DNA of 64,000 nucleotides from Neurospora intermedia (taxonomy: Eukaryota; Ascomycota; Sordariomycetes; Sordariales; Sordariaceae): NCBI GenBank assembly GCA_037102815.1, contig BTPP01000002.1, forward strand, positions 2,418,001 to 2,482,000, written 5' to 3'. A program made the position numbers and the translations under genes. Under the pieces are notes generated by a model, which was not told where the DNA came from, ran no database searches, and worked only from the letters and a program-made list of their open reading frames with translations. Shown piece after piece: positions 1 to 11,165 of this stretch (position 1 is the first letter of the stretch; every line of letters starts with the position of its first letter).

Positions 1-1758
1 GAGGAGGGATCTGGAGACTCGACACCTACGGGCCCTTATGATGCCCACGAGGTTCCCCAGCCGCCACCTCATGCCATGCTGGACGACGATCGAGCGAGTC
101 TTCGGTCAACTGTTGTGGCTTCTCCAGAGTCTGAGTACCAGAAGCTCCAGAATCTTCAAAGCGCAACCACCTCGAATAACACCAACAATCCCTTCACCGG
201 TTTGATAAATTTCTTCCGTTCTAGCGAAACGCAAAAGCAAGCACCTGCTCCACAGTCCTCCAAAGCCAACAGAATCTATCAACGAAGTCAGATCCTGAGA
301 TCAGACGACGCATCTACGACGGCCTCAGCTTCTTCGCCTCGATCGCGGGTCACCACCGGCAATGAGCTCTTAGATTCGGGAGAGAGCGTCATGGCTCCGC
401 CCAAGACGACGGTATTTGAGGCAGCTAGTGACTTGATCAACCCGAAATTACCTTCAGTTGAGTATCTCATCGATCCGTCCAAACGACCTCGCGCCATCTT
501 TCATGATAGGATATACCATCCTTCAGATATTCCGCCCCCACCACTGAAGAAACGACCCACTACCAGCGGCTTCCGACGAAGAGCTACGGCAAGCACTGAA
601 TCTTCAAGCAGCTCCGCGACTCAAGCTCCCCAGGTTAAAACCCCAGGTAGCGAGGCGTCGTCCCCCTATGCTCCGTCACCAGGAATCTTTCCCCGGGACT
701 CGTCATTATCACGGCATGACTACGATGACACAGAACATACCAACCCCGATATGGACCCATGTGAGATAGTCGACGGTTCCCAAATGCAAGTTGAGGAGAA
801 GATCGCCAGAGCCTACCATAGGGGTCTCTCATGGCGCAAAGTGCTCGTCAAGCTGGAGCCTGATGCGCACAACAACATCATCGTGCGTCGCCAGTTTGCC
901 AACGCATTCGGATGGCCGGTTATTCAGCATCTCGTGGAGGCACACTTTAGCGATTCGGCAACCGCCAAAACGTCTGACGACAAGTCCACAAACAAAGAGC
1001 GCGCCAAGCCCCTGTATGTACCGCCCGATGAGCATGGCTCTGAAGTTAAGGATACCGATATCAGTTCGGAGGCACGGACGCATAGTAGGGGAGGCTCAAC
1101 TCAAAGCGAAAGGGATGCCAGAGAGGCTGAAGACGTCGTTTCCGGCTTGCCTAGAAGCTCTACTGTTGTGAGCTCTAGTGATAGAACCAAGGGCTTTCTG
1201 TCATCACAATCAGCGTCCTCGCCCTCGGGATCTCTGAGTGCCACCGAGCGGCCAAAATTCGTACGCCGAATGGACTCTGTGACGTGGAGCGATCGAGACT
1301 GGATCGAAAGTGGCGACGAGAGCGACACTGGAAGCGAGAGCGGCGGTCAGCGGGAAAACAAGAAGGATTCTGTTTTTATGGGTGGTCTATCGCCGGCGGA
1401 CAAGAAAGGAAAAGGGGCGGCAGCAGTTACGCCATCAACAACAAACTCCTTCTCCGACCCTGCGGCGGCGGTTGACTCGGGCGGTAATAGTGGTGACTCG
1501 ACAAAGCCTGGGTTCAAAAGATCGAGCACGCTGAATTGGAACTGGACCGAGAAAATCGTCGGGAAGGGAGCCCTCGGCAGGCCAAAGTCGCCTAGGTCGT
1601 CGTCTTTGGCCTCGACCGCGGGTGGTACTACGGACATTCAAGGGTTGGGCTTGGCTAGCTCGGCTGCCCAGATTATTGGGAGACCCCAGAGCCAGGGGAA
1701 GTCGGCATTAATGCCAACGGTGGTTACTGAACATGGTCAGATGACTCGGCAGGAATAG
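1..1758 (+). CDS. ROG1-type DUF676 serine-esterase/lipase, C-terminal part (5' end outside window)
   Basis: The frame is open from base 1, so the ATG at 76 is probably internal and the gene starts upstream of the window. The visible 585 residues lack the catalytic alpha/beta-hydrolase part. They carry what I recognise as the conserved tail of fungal ROG1/YDL109C-type DUF676 putative lipases: an 'RPRAIFHDRIYHPSDIPPPP' block (about 481-540) and, at 793-950, 'EEKIARAYHRGLSWRKVLVKL' followed by 'DAHNNIIVRRQFANAFGWPV'. The remainder is Ser/Thr/Pro-rich and probably disordered. Known of the family: yeast ROG1 acts as a monoacylglycerol lipase; the substrate here is unknown. Family call fairly good, function inferred. 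Confidence 0.7.
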   Translation, partial: EEGSGDSTPTGPYDAHEVPQPPPHAMLDDDRASLRSTVVASPESEYQKLQNLQSATTSNNTNNPFTGLINFFRSSETQKQAPAPQSSKANRIYQRSQILRSDDASTTASASSPRSRVTTGNELLDSGESVMAPPKTTVFEAASDLINPKLPSVEYLIDPSKRPRAIFHDRIYHPSDIPPPPLKKRPTTSGFRRRATASTESSSSSATQAPQVKTPGSEASSPYAPSPGIFPRDSSLSRHDYDDTEHTNPDMDPCEIVDGSQMQVEEKIARAYHRGLSWRKVLVKLEPDAHNNIIVRRQFANAFGWPVIQHLVEAHFSDSATAKTSDDKSTNKERAKPLYVPPDEHGSEVKDTDISSEARTHSRGGSTQSERDAREAEDVVSGLPRSSTVVSSSDRTKGFLSSQSASSPSGSLSATERPKFVRRMDSVTWSDRDWIESGDESDTGSESGGQRENKKDSVFMGGLSPADKKGKGAAAVTPSTTNSFSDPAAAVDSGGNSGDSTKPGFKRSSTLNWNWTEKIVGKGALGRPKSPRSSSLASTAGGTTDIQGLGLASSAAQIIGRPQSQGKSALMPTVVTEHGQMTRQE

Positions 1759-4700
1759 GAATAGGCACCGCAATAGGCAAAAGGATGATGCGGCAGGGCT
1801 GATGAGAGTCAAAGGATAATAATGTTGACAAGCTTACAAGCAATTGAGTTGCTGAGAGCCACGGGGGCGGGGGAAGGGGGGGGGCGGTCTTGCGGTCTCG
1901 TAGAGAGCATCTAGACTCCTGCTATACTTGAGTAGCACTACTTTAGAGATGTACATTTGGAGGATCACGACATTTAATACCCTATTGTTTACTATCTGCT
2001 CGTCTAGAGGTACTAGCTGGTCGGCGTTCATTGATATAAAATACATCATATCTCTCACAATGCAAATGTAGGTCATGCACTCGTAAGACCTTTCTTTGTC
2101 TCCGCGTTGGTAATACCTTTTTTAGTCTGCCTTTGGCCTAGGACTGTTGTGATGTCCCTAGTATTTTGGCGCATTCAGATGGGTAATATCGTATCTACAC
2201 GGATACACAAAACAACACCAACAACACCAACGTTTTGTATCGTATATATAGTGGCTTGATGTCCGTATGTTTGGTGAAGGTATCACACCTTACATGTATG
2301 AGCTTTTGGTGTGTTCCAAGGCGGTTCTTTTTACCTCGATAGTTGTTTAATCATTCGTTGGCAACAGCTCACAGAACCCGTCTGTGCATACTCTCGAGTT
2401 CTACACTACCACGTGCACCGAGATGTTTAAAGAGTGCAAGGGTAGGTTGAAAAGCCTCAAGGGTGTCTGGCTCGACTGCTGGAGCACTGGCAATATCATC
2501 CCATCCCCCCCCCCAAAAAAAAAAAAAAAAAAAAATAATAAGAAAAAAAAAAAAAGAAGGAAAAAAAAAGAAGAAAAAGAAAAAAGGAAAAAGGAAAAAA
2601 AGCCTGTCCCCTTTCTGGATATATTCCCGCACTTTTGGGTTCGTTGCAATCAAATGCTCAAGTATTTGCGAGATTCCATTCTTCGTCTCTTGCTGGTTAG
2701 GTGGCTTGCTGGTTGGTGTTCTGCCCACGAATGGAACTTGAAGCTTTGGATTCGTTTGTTTTCCGCCCCGCGGGGGTTACCGTCAGGTACATACATAGTA
2801 CACTGGACACTCTGTACCTATGTGGCCGTACCCGACCCCGAATGTCGCACCACGTCTTTTCAGGAACCAACCCGACGACGGCAGTACAACCTAGAACTAG
2901 ACTTTACGCTACAGTAGTGTAGTGTTAAATGCAGACTTTACGGGGGCACCACACACAACGTTCGCCCTTGCAGATTCGAAGAGGAGATTCCCGCGATTCA
3001 ATTCGATGGCGGTTGCTTTTGAATGGAGCAACTCGTCAATCACGTAATTGAGCAATTCTTCAGTGATGTGGGGTCGTCGGCGCCTGTACACTAGTCCGTG
3101 TATCGGGTGTGTTTTTGGGGGGAGGGGTCCATCGCTGACTCGTCGACTGTTCGTCGGAGCTTGTTTTCGCTTCTTCTCCTTTTTAGCTGTTCCTGTGAAT
3201 GACGAAGAAGCTCGAGTTGAAAAAGTGTAATTTTCGCAAAGTTTTGCGGCCGGTGTGTCCGTCTACCTACACTACTAGATTGTAAAGTACATATCTATAC
3301 TGCGTATGCAGTGGCGGAAGCAAAGTGCGTGTCGAGATGGCTTGATGGAAGCTCTATTCTACACTACACTAGATTGGTCAAGTTGGCCAGTTCGTTGGGG
3401 TGGCCAAGAAAAGTGGAGCTGACCGCTGTTTGGAGCCACATCCGGACTGGCTTCGGTTTCTTCTTTGCGACTTGTGAAGATGGTTCGGGCCCGGGCCAGT
3501 GAGGCGATGATGTGCTGATCCACCACGCACCCAATTCTGGAGATGGACGTCGAGTTGTTTCCATTTGTCGTAGGGGAGCGCATGTAGATAACTTGATTAT
3601 CATATGCTCGCTTCTCCCATTCAGGAGGGTTGCGGTTGTCCATAGCAGCACCTATTAATTCACCTTGAGCTGTTCTTCGGTCGTGTAGCCTCCTGAATCT
3701 TGCCTCTCGTTGACTGTCGTTGTTTTCCATACAGCGTGCAGGGTGTTGTTGTGGTTGTTGTCCAAGGGCACGTCGATTGGTGAACGGTTTGCGAAGCTTT
3801 TTTTGGCGGGGTTTGATGACCCCACATCTCCGGTCTTTGGGAATGTTAAATGGGCAGAGGGGCCAGGTCGGGGCACCTCACCTCACGGCCTGGCATGCGG
3901 GTACAAGGAAAGTTACCGGGCAAGTACCGTCCCTGCATCGTACTGACAAATTATATGAGACCATTAGCGCCATGATAAGCCCTGTGAAGGCTTCATTAAT
4001 TTTGTCACTACCTTGACAGTGTACACGTACACTAGTACCGTGACCGTTACCCAACTCCAGCTTTGGAGAAGGCGGGTGAGTGGGTGAGGCAAGCGATCGG
4101 CCGACGCGGGATGCTTGGCCTTGTCAACCCCGGTCGCCAATGGGACTCACTCCGGGGATCGGCGTCACTTTACTTTCGTTTCTCTGTGCTCTTTCCATTG
4201 CTCGAGCTTGCTTGTGTGTCTCCTCGGGCTCCCCCATTGCCTTCGGGGACGTGGTCGGCCGTGTTCGACAAAAAAGCTGCCCTTACGCACTTTCCCTCTC
4301 CCGGTGGCCCCGTGCATATCTGTAGACTGTCTCTGGCCTTCTTTCGCTTTTCCATTTTGTCTCTTTGCCTCTCTCCTTTCTCCGAATTTTCCCACTTCCC
4401 ACCACCATTGTCTTTCGTCTTTGGCGTCCTTTTCATCTGGAGTTCGAGGCAATCGGGTCCAAAAGAGGAGTCACGCTATCGCACGGATACATCGGGCGTA
4501 GAAACCACGTTGGCTATCGAAAAGGTAGCAGTCCAGAAGACGAAGAGACCTTGAACACTTGGTTTTCTTCACCTTGTCATTAGGTAGGTAGGCACAACTA
4601 TGAAACCACCACCCCGTGTATCATAGGCTTCCCGTTCGTGCATTTCCTCAACAACCTTTCCGCGTGGGAGTTTCCCTATCTTCTCCCGAGTACGCAGCGT

Positions 4701-5021
4701 CCAACGGACCGTCCCAGCATACTAATCCATCACGTTCGACATCCCAATCGCAATGTCCCGTCGTCGGTCCCATCTAGCCGGTCCTTTTCTGGGTGCCATC
4801 GTCCAAACTCTCGCCTCCCCGGGAGCTTGGACAACTGGTTGGGCCACCGACCGTGACCGCGACTGCGACCAAGCATCAGTTCTTTGTCACACCTCTCAGT
4901 ATTCTTGTCAACAAAGAACAATGCTAACTCAGACGTTACAGAATACCTACTGCCACTTATTTAACATAACAAGTCCCTTAATACGCGCTCCCCGCAGTCG
5001 CACCCAACACACCCGGTCAAG
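1759..5021. other. Intergenic region, no gene supported
   Basis: About 3.3 kb between the lipase stop and the MTHFR start. It holds the lipase 3' UTR, a C10/A21 purine-rich tract near 2505-2601, short TACACTAC-like repeats (around 2900, 3270 and 3360) and a C/T-rich stretch (4160-4440) that probably belongs to the MTHFR promoter or leader. Small open frames occur on both strands, but none has recognisable similarity, splice structure or codon bias like the neighbouring genes. Confidence 0.6.
2505..2601. repeat. Homopolymer/purine tract C10-A21-(A/G)n
   Basis: Ten C residues (2505-2514) are followed by 21 A residues and then about 65 bases of almost pure A/G on the plus strand. Read directly from the sequence. 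It is a simple-sequence tract with no element boundaries around it; an old poly(A) tail of a retroposed copy is possible but I see no supporting target duplication. Confidence 0.85.
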
Positions 5022-6919
5022 ATGCATATCCGGGAGATGCTTGCCGATGCCGAAAGGACGAAGGCCCCGTCCTTCTCCTTCGAGTACTTCCCGCCCAAGA
5101 CGGCACAGGGTGTCCAGAACCTCTACGACCGCATGGACCGCATGTACAACTTTGGTCCCAAGTTCATTGACATCACATGGGGCGCCGGTGGTCGTATTGC
5201 CGAACTTACTTGCGAAATGGTTGCCCAGGCCCAGGCTTACCTCGGCCTCGAAACGTGTATGCATCTTACCTGCACCGACATGGGTGAGGAGAAGGTGAAC
5301 AACGCTCTGCAAAGGGCCTACAAGGCCGGCTGCACCAATATTTTGGCATTGAGAGGTGATCCTCCCCGTGAGAAGGAGAGGTGGGAGGCTGCTGAGGGCG
5401 GTTTTCAGTACGCTCGGGACTTGGTCGCCCATATTCGTAAGCTGTACGGCGACCACTTCGACATTGGTGTTGCTGGCTATCCCGAGGGTTGCGATGACAA
5501 CAAGGATGAGGAGTCTCTGCTCGATCACCTGAAGGAGAAAGTCGACATGGGCGCGTCCTTCATTGTCACTCAGATGTTCTACGACGTTGACAACTTCCTG
5601 CGCTGGGTCAAGCGGGTTAGGGAGAGGGGGATCACAATTCCTATTATTCCTGGCATCATGCCCATCGCCACCTACGCCAGTTTCATTCGCCGTGCGAACC
5701 ACATGAACTGCAAGATTCCCGAGGAATGGATGGCGAAGCTCGAGCCCGTCAAGAACGATGATGTGGCTGTCCGTGAAATTGGCAAGACTCTTGTTGCCGA
5801 AATGTGCCGCAAGATTGTCGACGCGGGTATCCGCCACTTGCATTTCTACACCATGAACCTCGCCCAGGCTACGCGCATGGTTCTTGAGGAGCTTGACTGG
5901 TTGCCTTCGCCCAACCGGCCGCTCAAGCGCGCTCTTCCCTGGAAGCAGTCTTTGGGTTCTGGGAGAAGGGATGAAGATGTGCGCCCCATCTTCTGGCGCA
6001 ACCGCAACAAATCCTACATCACCCGCACCCAAGACTGGGACGAGTTTCCTAACGGCCGCTGGGGTGATTCGAGATCTCCTGCCTTCGGTGAGCTTGATGC
6101 CTATGGTATTGGCTTGACGGGTTCTAATGAGCTGAACCGCAAGAAGTGGGGCGAGCCTCAAACCGTCAAGGACATCGCCAACCTCTTCGTGCGTTATCTT
6201 AACCAGGAGCTCGAATACCTGCCATGGAGCGAGGCCCCTATCTCGAGCGAAGCTGAGCTGATCAAGGATGACCTCATTGCTCTCAACAACCGTGGCTTGA
6301 TCACCATTAACTCCCAGCCGGCTGTCAATGGCGTCAAGTCGACACACCCCGTCCATGGCTGGGGTCCCGCGAATGGTTATGTCTATCAAAAGGCTTATCT
6401 GGAACTCTTAGTCTCTCCAGAACTCTTCCCCGAAATCAAGCGCCGGATCGAGGACCACCCCGACATCACCTACTATGCCGTAACCAAGTCCGGTAACCTC
6501 CACACCAATGCGCCATCCGAAGGACCCAACGCAGTTACTTGGGGTGTTTTCCCGGGCAAGGAGATCGTGCAGCCCACCATCGTTGAGAGCATCAGCTTCC
6601 TTGCCTGGAAGGATGAGGCCTTCCAACTGGGTCTTGACTGGGCCCGCTGCTACGACGCCGAGACCCCCAGTCGCCTCCTGATTGAGGACATCATGAACAA
6701 GTGGTACTTGATTAACATTGGTAAGTAGAACACAGCTCAGCTGTTTCGTCAAGTATGTACTAACTTCGGTTCTTAGTAAACAACGATTTTCACCAACCAC
6801 GCACCATCTTCGAGATCTTGAATGACCTGTCTCTTCCCGATCTTGAGAAGGTTTATACGCCCGCACATACCAATGGTGCCACCAACGGCGTTTCTGAGGC
6901 TTCAACAGTGCCTCAATAA
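5022..6919 (+). CDS. Methylenetetrahydrofolate reductase (MET13-like)
   Basis: Reduces 5,10-methylene-THF to 5-methyl-THF, the methyl donor for methionine synthesis, in the cytosol. Two exons, 5022-6720 and 6777-6919, give 613 aa; the 56-nt intron has GTAAGT, TACTAAC (6758-6764) and TTAG, and the split Val codon restores the family's conserved C-terminal NIVNNDF region. The N-terminal TIM-barrel half (about 1-300) has the catalytic-type Glu21 in FEYFPPKT plus LALRGDPPR and QMFYDVDNF; the C-terminal regulatory half (about 315-613) has WGPANGYVYQKAYLE and AVTWGVFPG. Length and both halves fit eukaryotic MTHFR. Similarity as I recall it is closer to yeast MET13 than MET12, so filamentous fungi would be expected to carry a second paralogue elsewhere. 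The start is chosen because MHIREML aligns with the MET13 N terminus. Confidence 0.96.
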
Positions 6920-9900
6920 AGGAGATACGTCCTCTCTTCTTTTACTTTTCCTCCCAACGACACATTATTTCAACATTTTTTCTTATTTTTTTCAACAATG
7001 CATGGAAGCCTACGGGTAGGCTTTCCACTCCCCGTTACCTAAACGTAATATTTGACCGTTTTTCAACAAAAAGCGCGTTTTCAGACAACAAGCATGACGT
7101 ACTCTGCTGCCAGGTTTTGCGGGATACAACAGGACAGAGCAACGACAACGATTGATGATTCCAAGTTTGGCCGAACCACAAGGCAGCATTTGCATACCAA
7201 GCATATATACAGAGAACGGAAAGGGTACCGGGGAAACTTCAACACACACGGGAGAGGAAAAGGAAAGAGGTTAAAGCACAGCATTATACAAAATCGGCGT
7301 TCTGCGATGTCGAGCTTTGACGGGATTGGACCGTCGGGTAACTGGCATTATTTTGGGTGAGTTTGATTTTTCAACAAAAATTTGGAGGGAGCATGGGACC
7401 GGCACCTTGAGGGAGATGATCAACAAAGGTACGAGGATGAAGTCAAAGGAGAAATAAACACACGAAGTGAATGAGGATCTGTGGACATGTGGGCATAGGC
7501 AGGACGGTGCATATCTCAACGATACCCGGAAGTGGAATGGAAAATGGTGTTAGGCAGGCAGGAATCGAGAATGGATTTTGGATTGGATCACCTTGTATTG
7601 GCTCCTCTTCGGCCACCACGATCAATTGCTTCCTTTGCAGTGAATTTCGAATAGCCCGGCAGGTAAACAACGAGCAATGAGCACGAGCATCACTGTGAAA
7701 GTATACTCTTCTTACGTACGCAAAGAAGTTCTAACTAGGTGAGCCAATCTCATGTTGCCGATACTGCTGGACATTTGGCTTTTATCTGCCCAACATAGTC
7801 AGACTAGAAATAAGATAAGGCTTCATTGTTTCCCATTATGGTACTGTCAAAACCCATGAGTCGCTGCAGTTGTCTAGTAGGACTTCGGTGGCTATCAGTT
7901 GGCGCACATGTCACAGTTTCCGGAATAAAACACAGGGCATCACTCTAGAGAAAGAGAGGGCTGACAAGGCCCGTTGATCATGTTCCAAGTAGGTATCGGG
8001 AAACCCGCTTGACCACATTTCCTCTCACTTGGAAGCCCCCCATCCCCTCCCTCAGAGGAAGATCTAGACGAATGAGGGCGAGGGACAAAGTGGACGGGAT
8101 GTTTCAGGGTCCCCCCTCTTCCTTCTTTAGAAATAAACGGGACGGGGAAGAGACAAGGGGCCAATGCCGCTGGATACCATAGCCAGTGCCAGTGTGCCAC
8201 CACCCACCCGATAGAAACAGCCTTTCATGAGCAGTTGTGCGGGATAGTAAGGCAGTGAGTGGTAGGGCGGTAGAGACCTCGATGGCTTGAACGGAAGAAC
8301 ACTGGAGGATCGTCGTCATGGGTGTGGTGTCGACGGGTTCGTAAGTAGTGCATACCTCTCTCTACATAGCTCAAGTGCTCAGGTTGCTTGTACTACCCAA
8401 GCACACATCTGCCAGCTTTAAACTTGTTCGCGCGGTAAATTACAATTGGCAAGAATTCTAATTTTCCTACAAAACATGGCTCGTTTAACCACATCTACTA
8501 TGTAAACCCCTGAATGCTGCAAGATGGCGATACCACGCTAACAAGTTTGATGCCGGCAGAGGTGTACATAGAGGCACCTACCTAGCTTTTGCACCGAAAC
8601 CTCATATATGAAACACGACTTGGCAACCCTCGTTTGTTATGTACTCTGGCCAGCGGAGAATTCTGGAAAACTCCTGAGATGTCTCTTTCATCATGGCATT
8701 AGGTCGTACTGGAAAGCTGCAGCTTCGACCCCTGCGTGACAAAGGGATGCTGTTGAGCTAACAACCGGTAATTCTTACTCTTCAGCGTGAATTCTTACTC
8801 GCAAAGGTGGGAGTCGGAAGGGGTCAAAAGGTGAGAGTTTTGTCACTTGGGCATGTTGAAATTTCGTTCTGTCTGAGTTGTATCAACGTTCACTCCTCGT
8901 ATTATTAGCATCTTTTCCCCTGGATGCTGCATCTGGACCCCTCTCCCTGGGAAAAAAAAACAGATAATGCTTCAGTTGTGAAGAGTTCTCTACAGACGAT
9001 ATCGTTTCGCCAAGCAGCTCGCTGGGCTCGTATACCTGGCGGATATTGCAGGGCTGCTTCGAGGAATCTGAATGGCGTCAGCGAATCCCCTTGTCTTGAC
9101 TTCTGGGACAGGCAGACCCAAAGAAGAGCAAGGAAGACAAGGAAATATTAAGGGTGAAGCATTGTGTAACAAGCCAAGTGATTATCTCCGTAGATGACGG
9201 CTAGACCGACAGAGCTGCTGACTGGCAAAGCAAACAGTCAAGCTGACCATCCGTCTATGAGTTGAAGTCTTGATATTACCGTGTGGGTTGAGTTCGCTGT
9301 TTAGGGAAGTGTCTGCCATCGATCTCCGTGGTTGATGGTAAGGAATTCATTTCGACATTCCAGCTGCAGACCGTCTACACGAGGTAGATGGGAAGACGCC
9401 TGCCTACCTCTATTGGCTGGCCTTCCACTCAGACCCCCGTTTCCCCTGTGCAAGCCCCTGCTGGACCCTCTTGTCTCCCCGGCAGTTTTGACCCACCCAC
9501 CGCCTGAGGGAGGTGGATTGAGTGGAGTACGCAGCAATGACGGGGTCGTATCTCTTTTTGATGAGGGATGGGGCACTACACCTCTAACGGGCAGCCCCAG
9601 AAACGGAATGACAGGCGCAGGCCATACCTTAGGTACCTAGAGGTACCTGACCTTTACCTTGCACCACCCATATGCTGCCTGTGCTGGGAGTGCTGACATG
9701 CTGCTTGGTGGAGGAGGTGCGACCGCCAAACTGAAGGTGCCTATTACAAGGTACATACCTACACCTACAGGACCGGGGCAGTGAGGACGAAGTGAAGGAG
9801 GGATGGAACTGGAAGCTAGGGGTCGATAGATACCGTAAATCTGGGACTTTTACCTTACTTTACACTTTTCCTTACAGTAAGACATGTAAATGTCCGTGCG

Positions 9901-11165
9901 CAGAGTCCGTGCATCCGGCCAGAATTGTAATATGCCTATCAATCTCTGATAAGAAATCTTCAGAGTAAATTGGTACAACCACAACTATTTTGCACGTCGA
10001 CTTGTATTCTACCTTCGCCATTTTCATCTTCACTTGCTAGTATTGCTCTACTAGTCTTGGTGGGCATAAAACGGCAAAAAGCAGTCATGTGACCTGTAAA
10101 TCTGGTAAGGGATTTTATTTTTACGCTACTTTTACTGAAATTACTTTACTTTACCGCTTACAGGTATTACAGATCGACCCCTACTGGAAGCACAGTCCAC
10201 CTACTGAACCGCACCTGAGGGGTGTGCCAGACGAGGGACTTCCACAAGAGGTTCCAGTCCAGGGGCCCGCCGTGCGCGATCGTCCAGTCTCCGTCTCCCA
10301 CTTTCCATTCTTCAAGGTCGACATAGCTCCAGGCCATCAAGACCTTGGAGCGCACACTTGGCCTGGCGAGTCGAGCCGTGCCACAGTATTGTTGCTTCTG
10401 CTTCCCGTTGCTCTGCCTCTTTTTTCTCCTGGCCGATGAGCATCGCAACATCACGATATTTACGTCCGCTTTGCCTAACCCCTGCTTACCTCGTTGCCTC
10501 CCAGGGCTCCGTAGAGGCGGGACGGTTTTCCCTTCCGTCGCCTTCCACCAATCTGGCTATCTCCCTGCCTCCCGTTACTTGCGGTATCAGCGACGCCCAC
10601 CGCGACCGCTTCCCGACCCCGACATTGACCTCAACCTCAACCTCACCACAAGAGTCCGAGTCAAGGCTACTTACGTATCTTGTCGCAGCTCACGCCAGCT
10701 ACCGCGCCGAAGACGAACGACAACCCACGAACGCAATTGCTAGACGCACTCCATAACCCCCGTTCCATTGCACATCCCCCCTATCCCCGCCTGGTGCTGG
10801 ACTCTCCCCGAGTAAAATAGGTGATCAGATATACGAAGAAGCTATTTGGTTCACCTACCTTTATAGACGCATCATCGAGACGCAAACGATCGATAATCAC
10901 TATTGCGCTGGGCTCGACAGGACGGGCGATTCATTGCCGCTACTGCGTGCCCCCCCCTTTTTTTTTCCACCGGTACAGACCACAATCGGCTTCACCCTGA
11001 AGGACAGCGTGCGATCGGATATCCTCCATGTGCTATTTTTGACAAATACCCATTTCCCTCAACGCTCGCCCTTAAGCAGTTTGATCCTTGCGATTGTCCT
11101 ACACCCGACGAAGCTGGTGGTGAACTTGGAATTTCGGCGCAGTTTTAAGGGTGAACACCGCAACC
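6920..11165. other. Intergenic region containing a MITE
   Basis: About 4.2 kb between MTHFR and the LIM-RhoGAP gene. No protein-coding gene is supported. It contains an AGGTACCTAGAGGTACCT palindromic motif (9631-9648), a hAT-like MITE (9817-10183, separate entry) and, from about 10340 to 11165, a C/T-rich stretch that looks like promoter and long 5' leader of the RhoGAP gene. Confidence 0.6.
9817..10183. mobile_element. hAT-like MITE with 11-bp terminal inverted repeats and 8-bp target-site duplication
   Basis: The segment starts TAGGGGTCGAT (9817-9827) and ends with its exact reverse complement ATCGACCCCTA (10173-10183). Similarity continues imperfectly inward (TACCGTAAATC versus TACCTGTAAGC). 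It is flanked directly by CTGGAAGC on both sides (9809-9816 and 10184-10191), a perfect 8-bp direct repeat. An 8-bp duplication and TAGGG termini are hallmarks of hAT transposons. The 367-bp interior is AT-rich, has many TTTAC/GTAAA motifs as in hAT subterminal regions, and encodes no protein, so it would be a non-autonomous element mobilised by a transposase elsewhere. Confidence 0.8.

Noticed and set aside
3359-3730. 123-codon open frame on the minus strand
   Set aside because: It starts with ATG and has mixed composition, but no recognisable domain, no flanking exons and no codon bias like the real genes; it lies in a long intergenic gap.
4063-4554. 163-codon open frame upstream of MTHFR
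   Set aside because: Very hydrophobic and low-complexity product from a C/T-rich promoter stretch; looks like a by-product of base composition.
4947-6389. 480-codon open frame antisense to MTHFR
   Set aside because: Lies exactly opposite the conserved MTHFR coding sequence; a shadow frame produced by its C/G-rich third positions.
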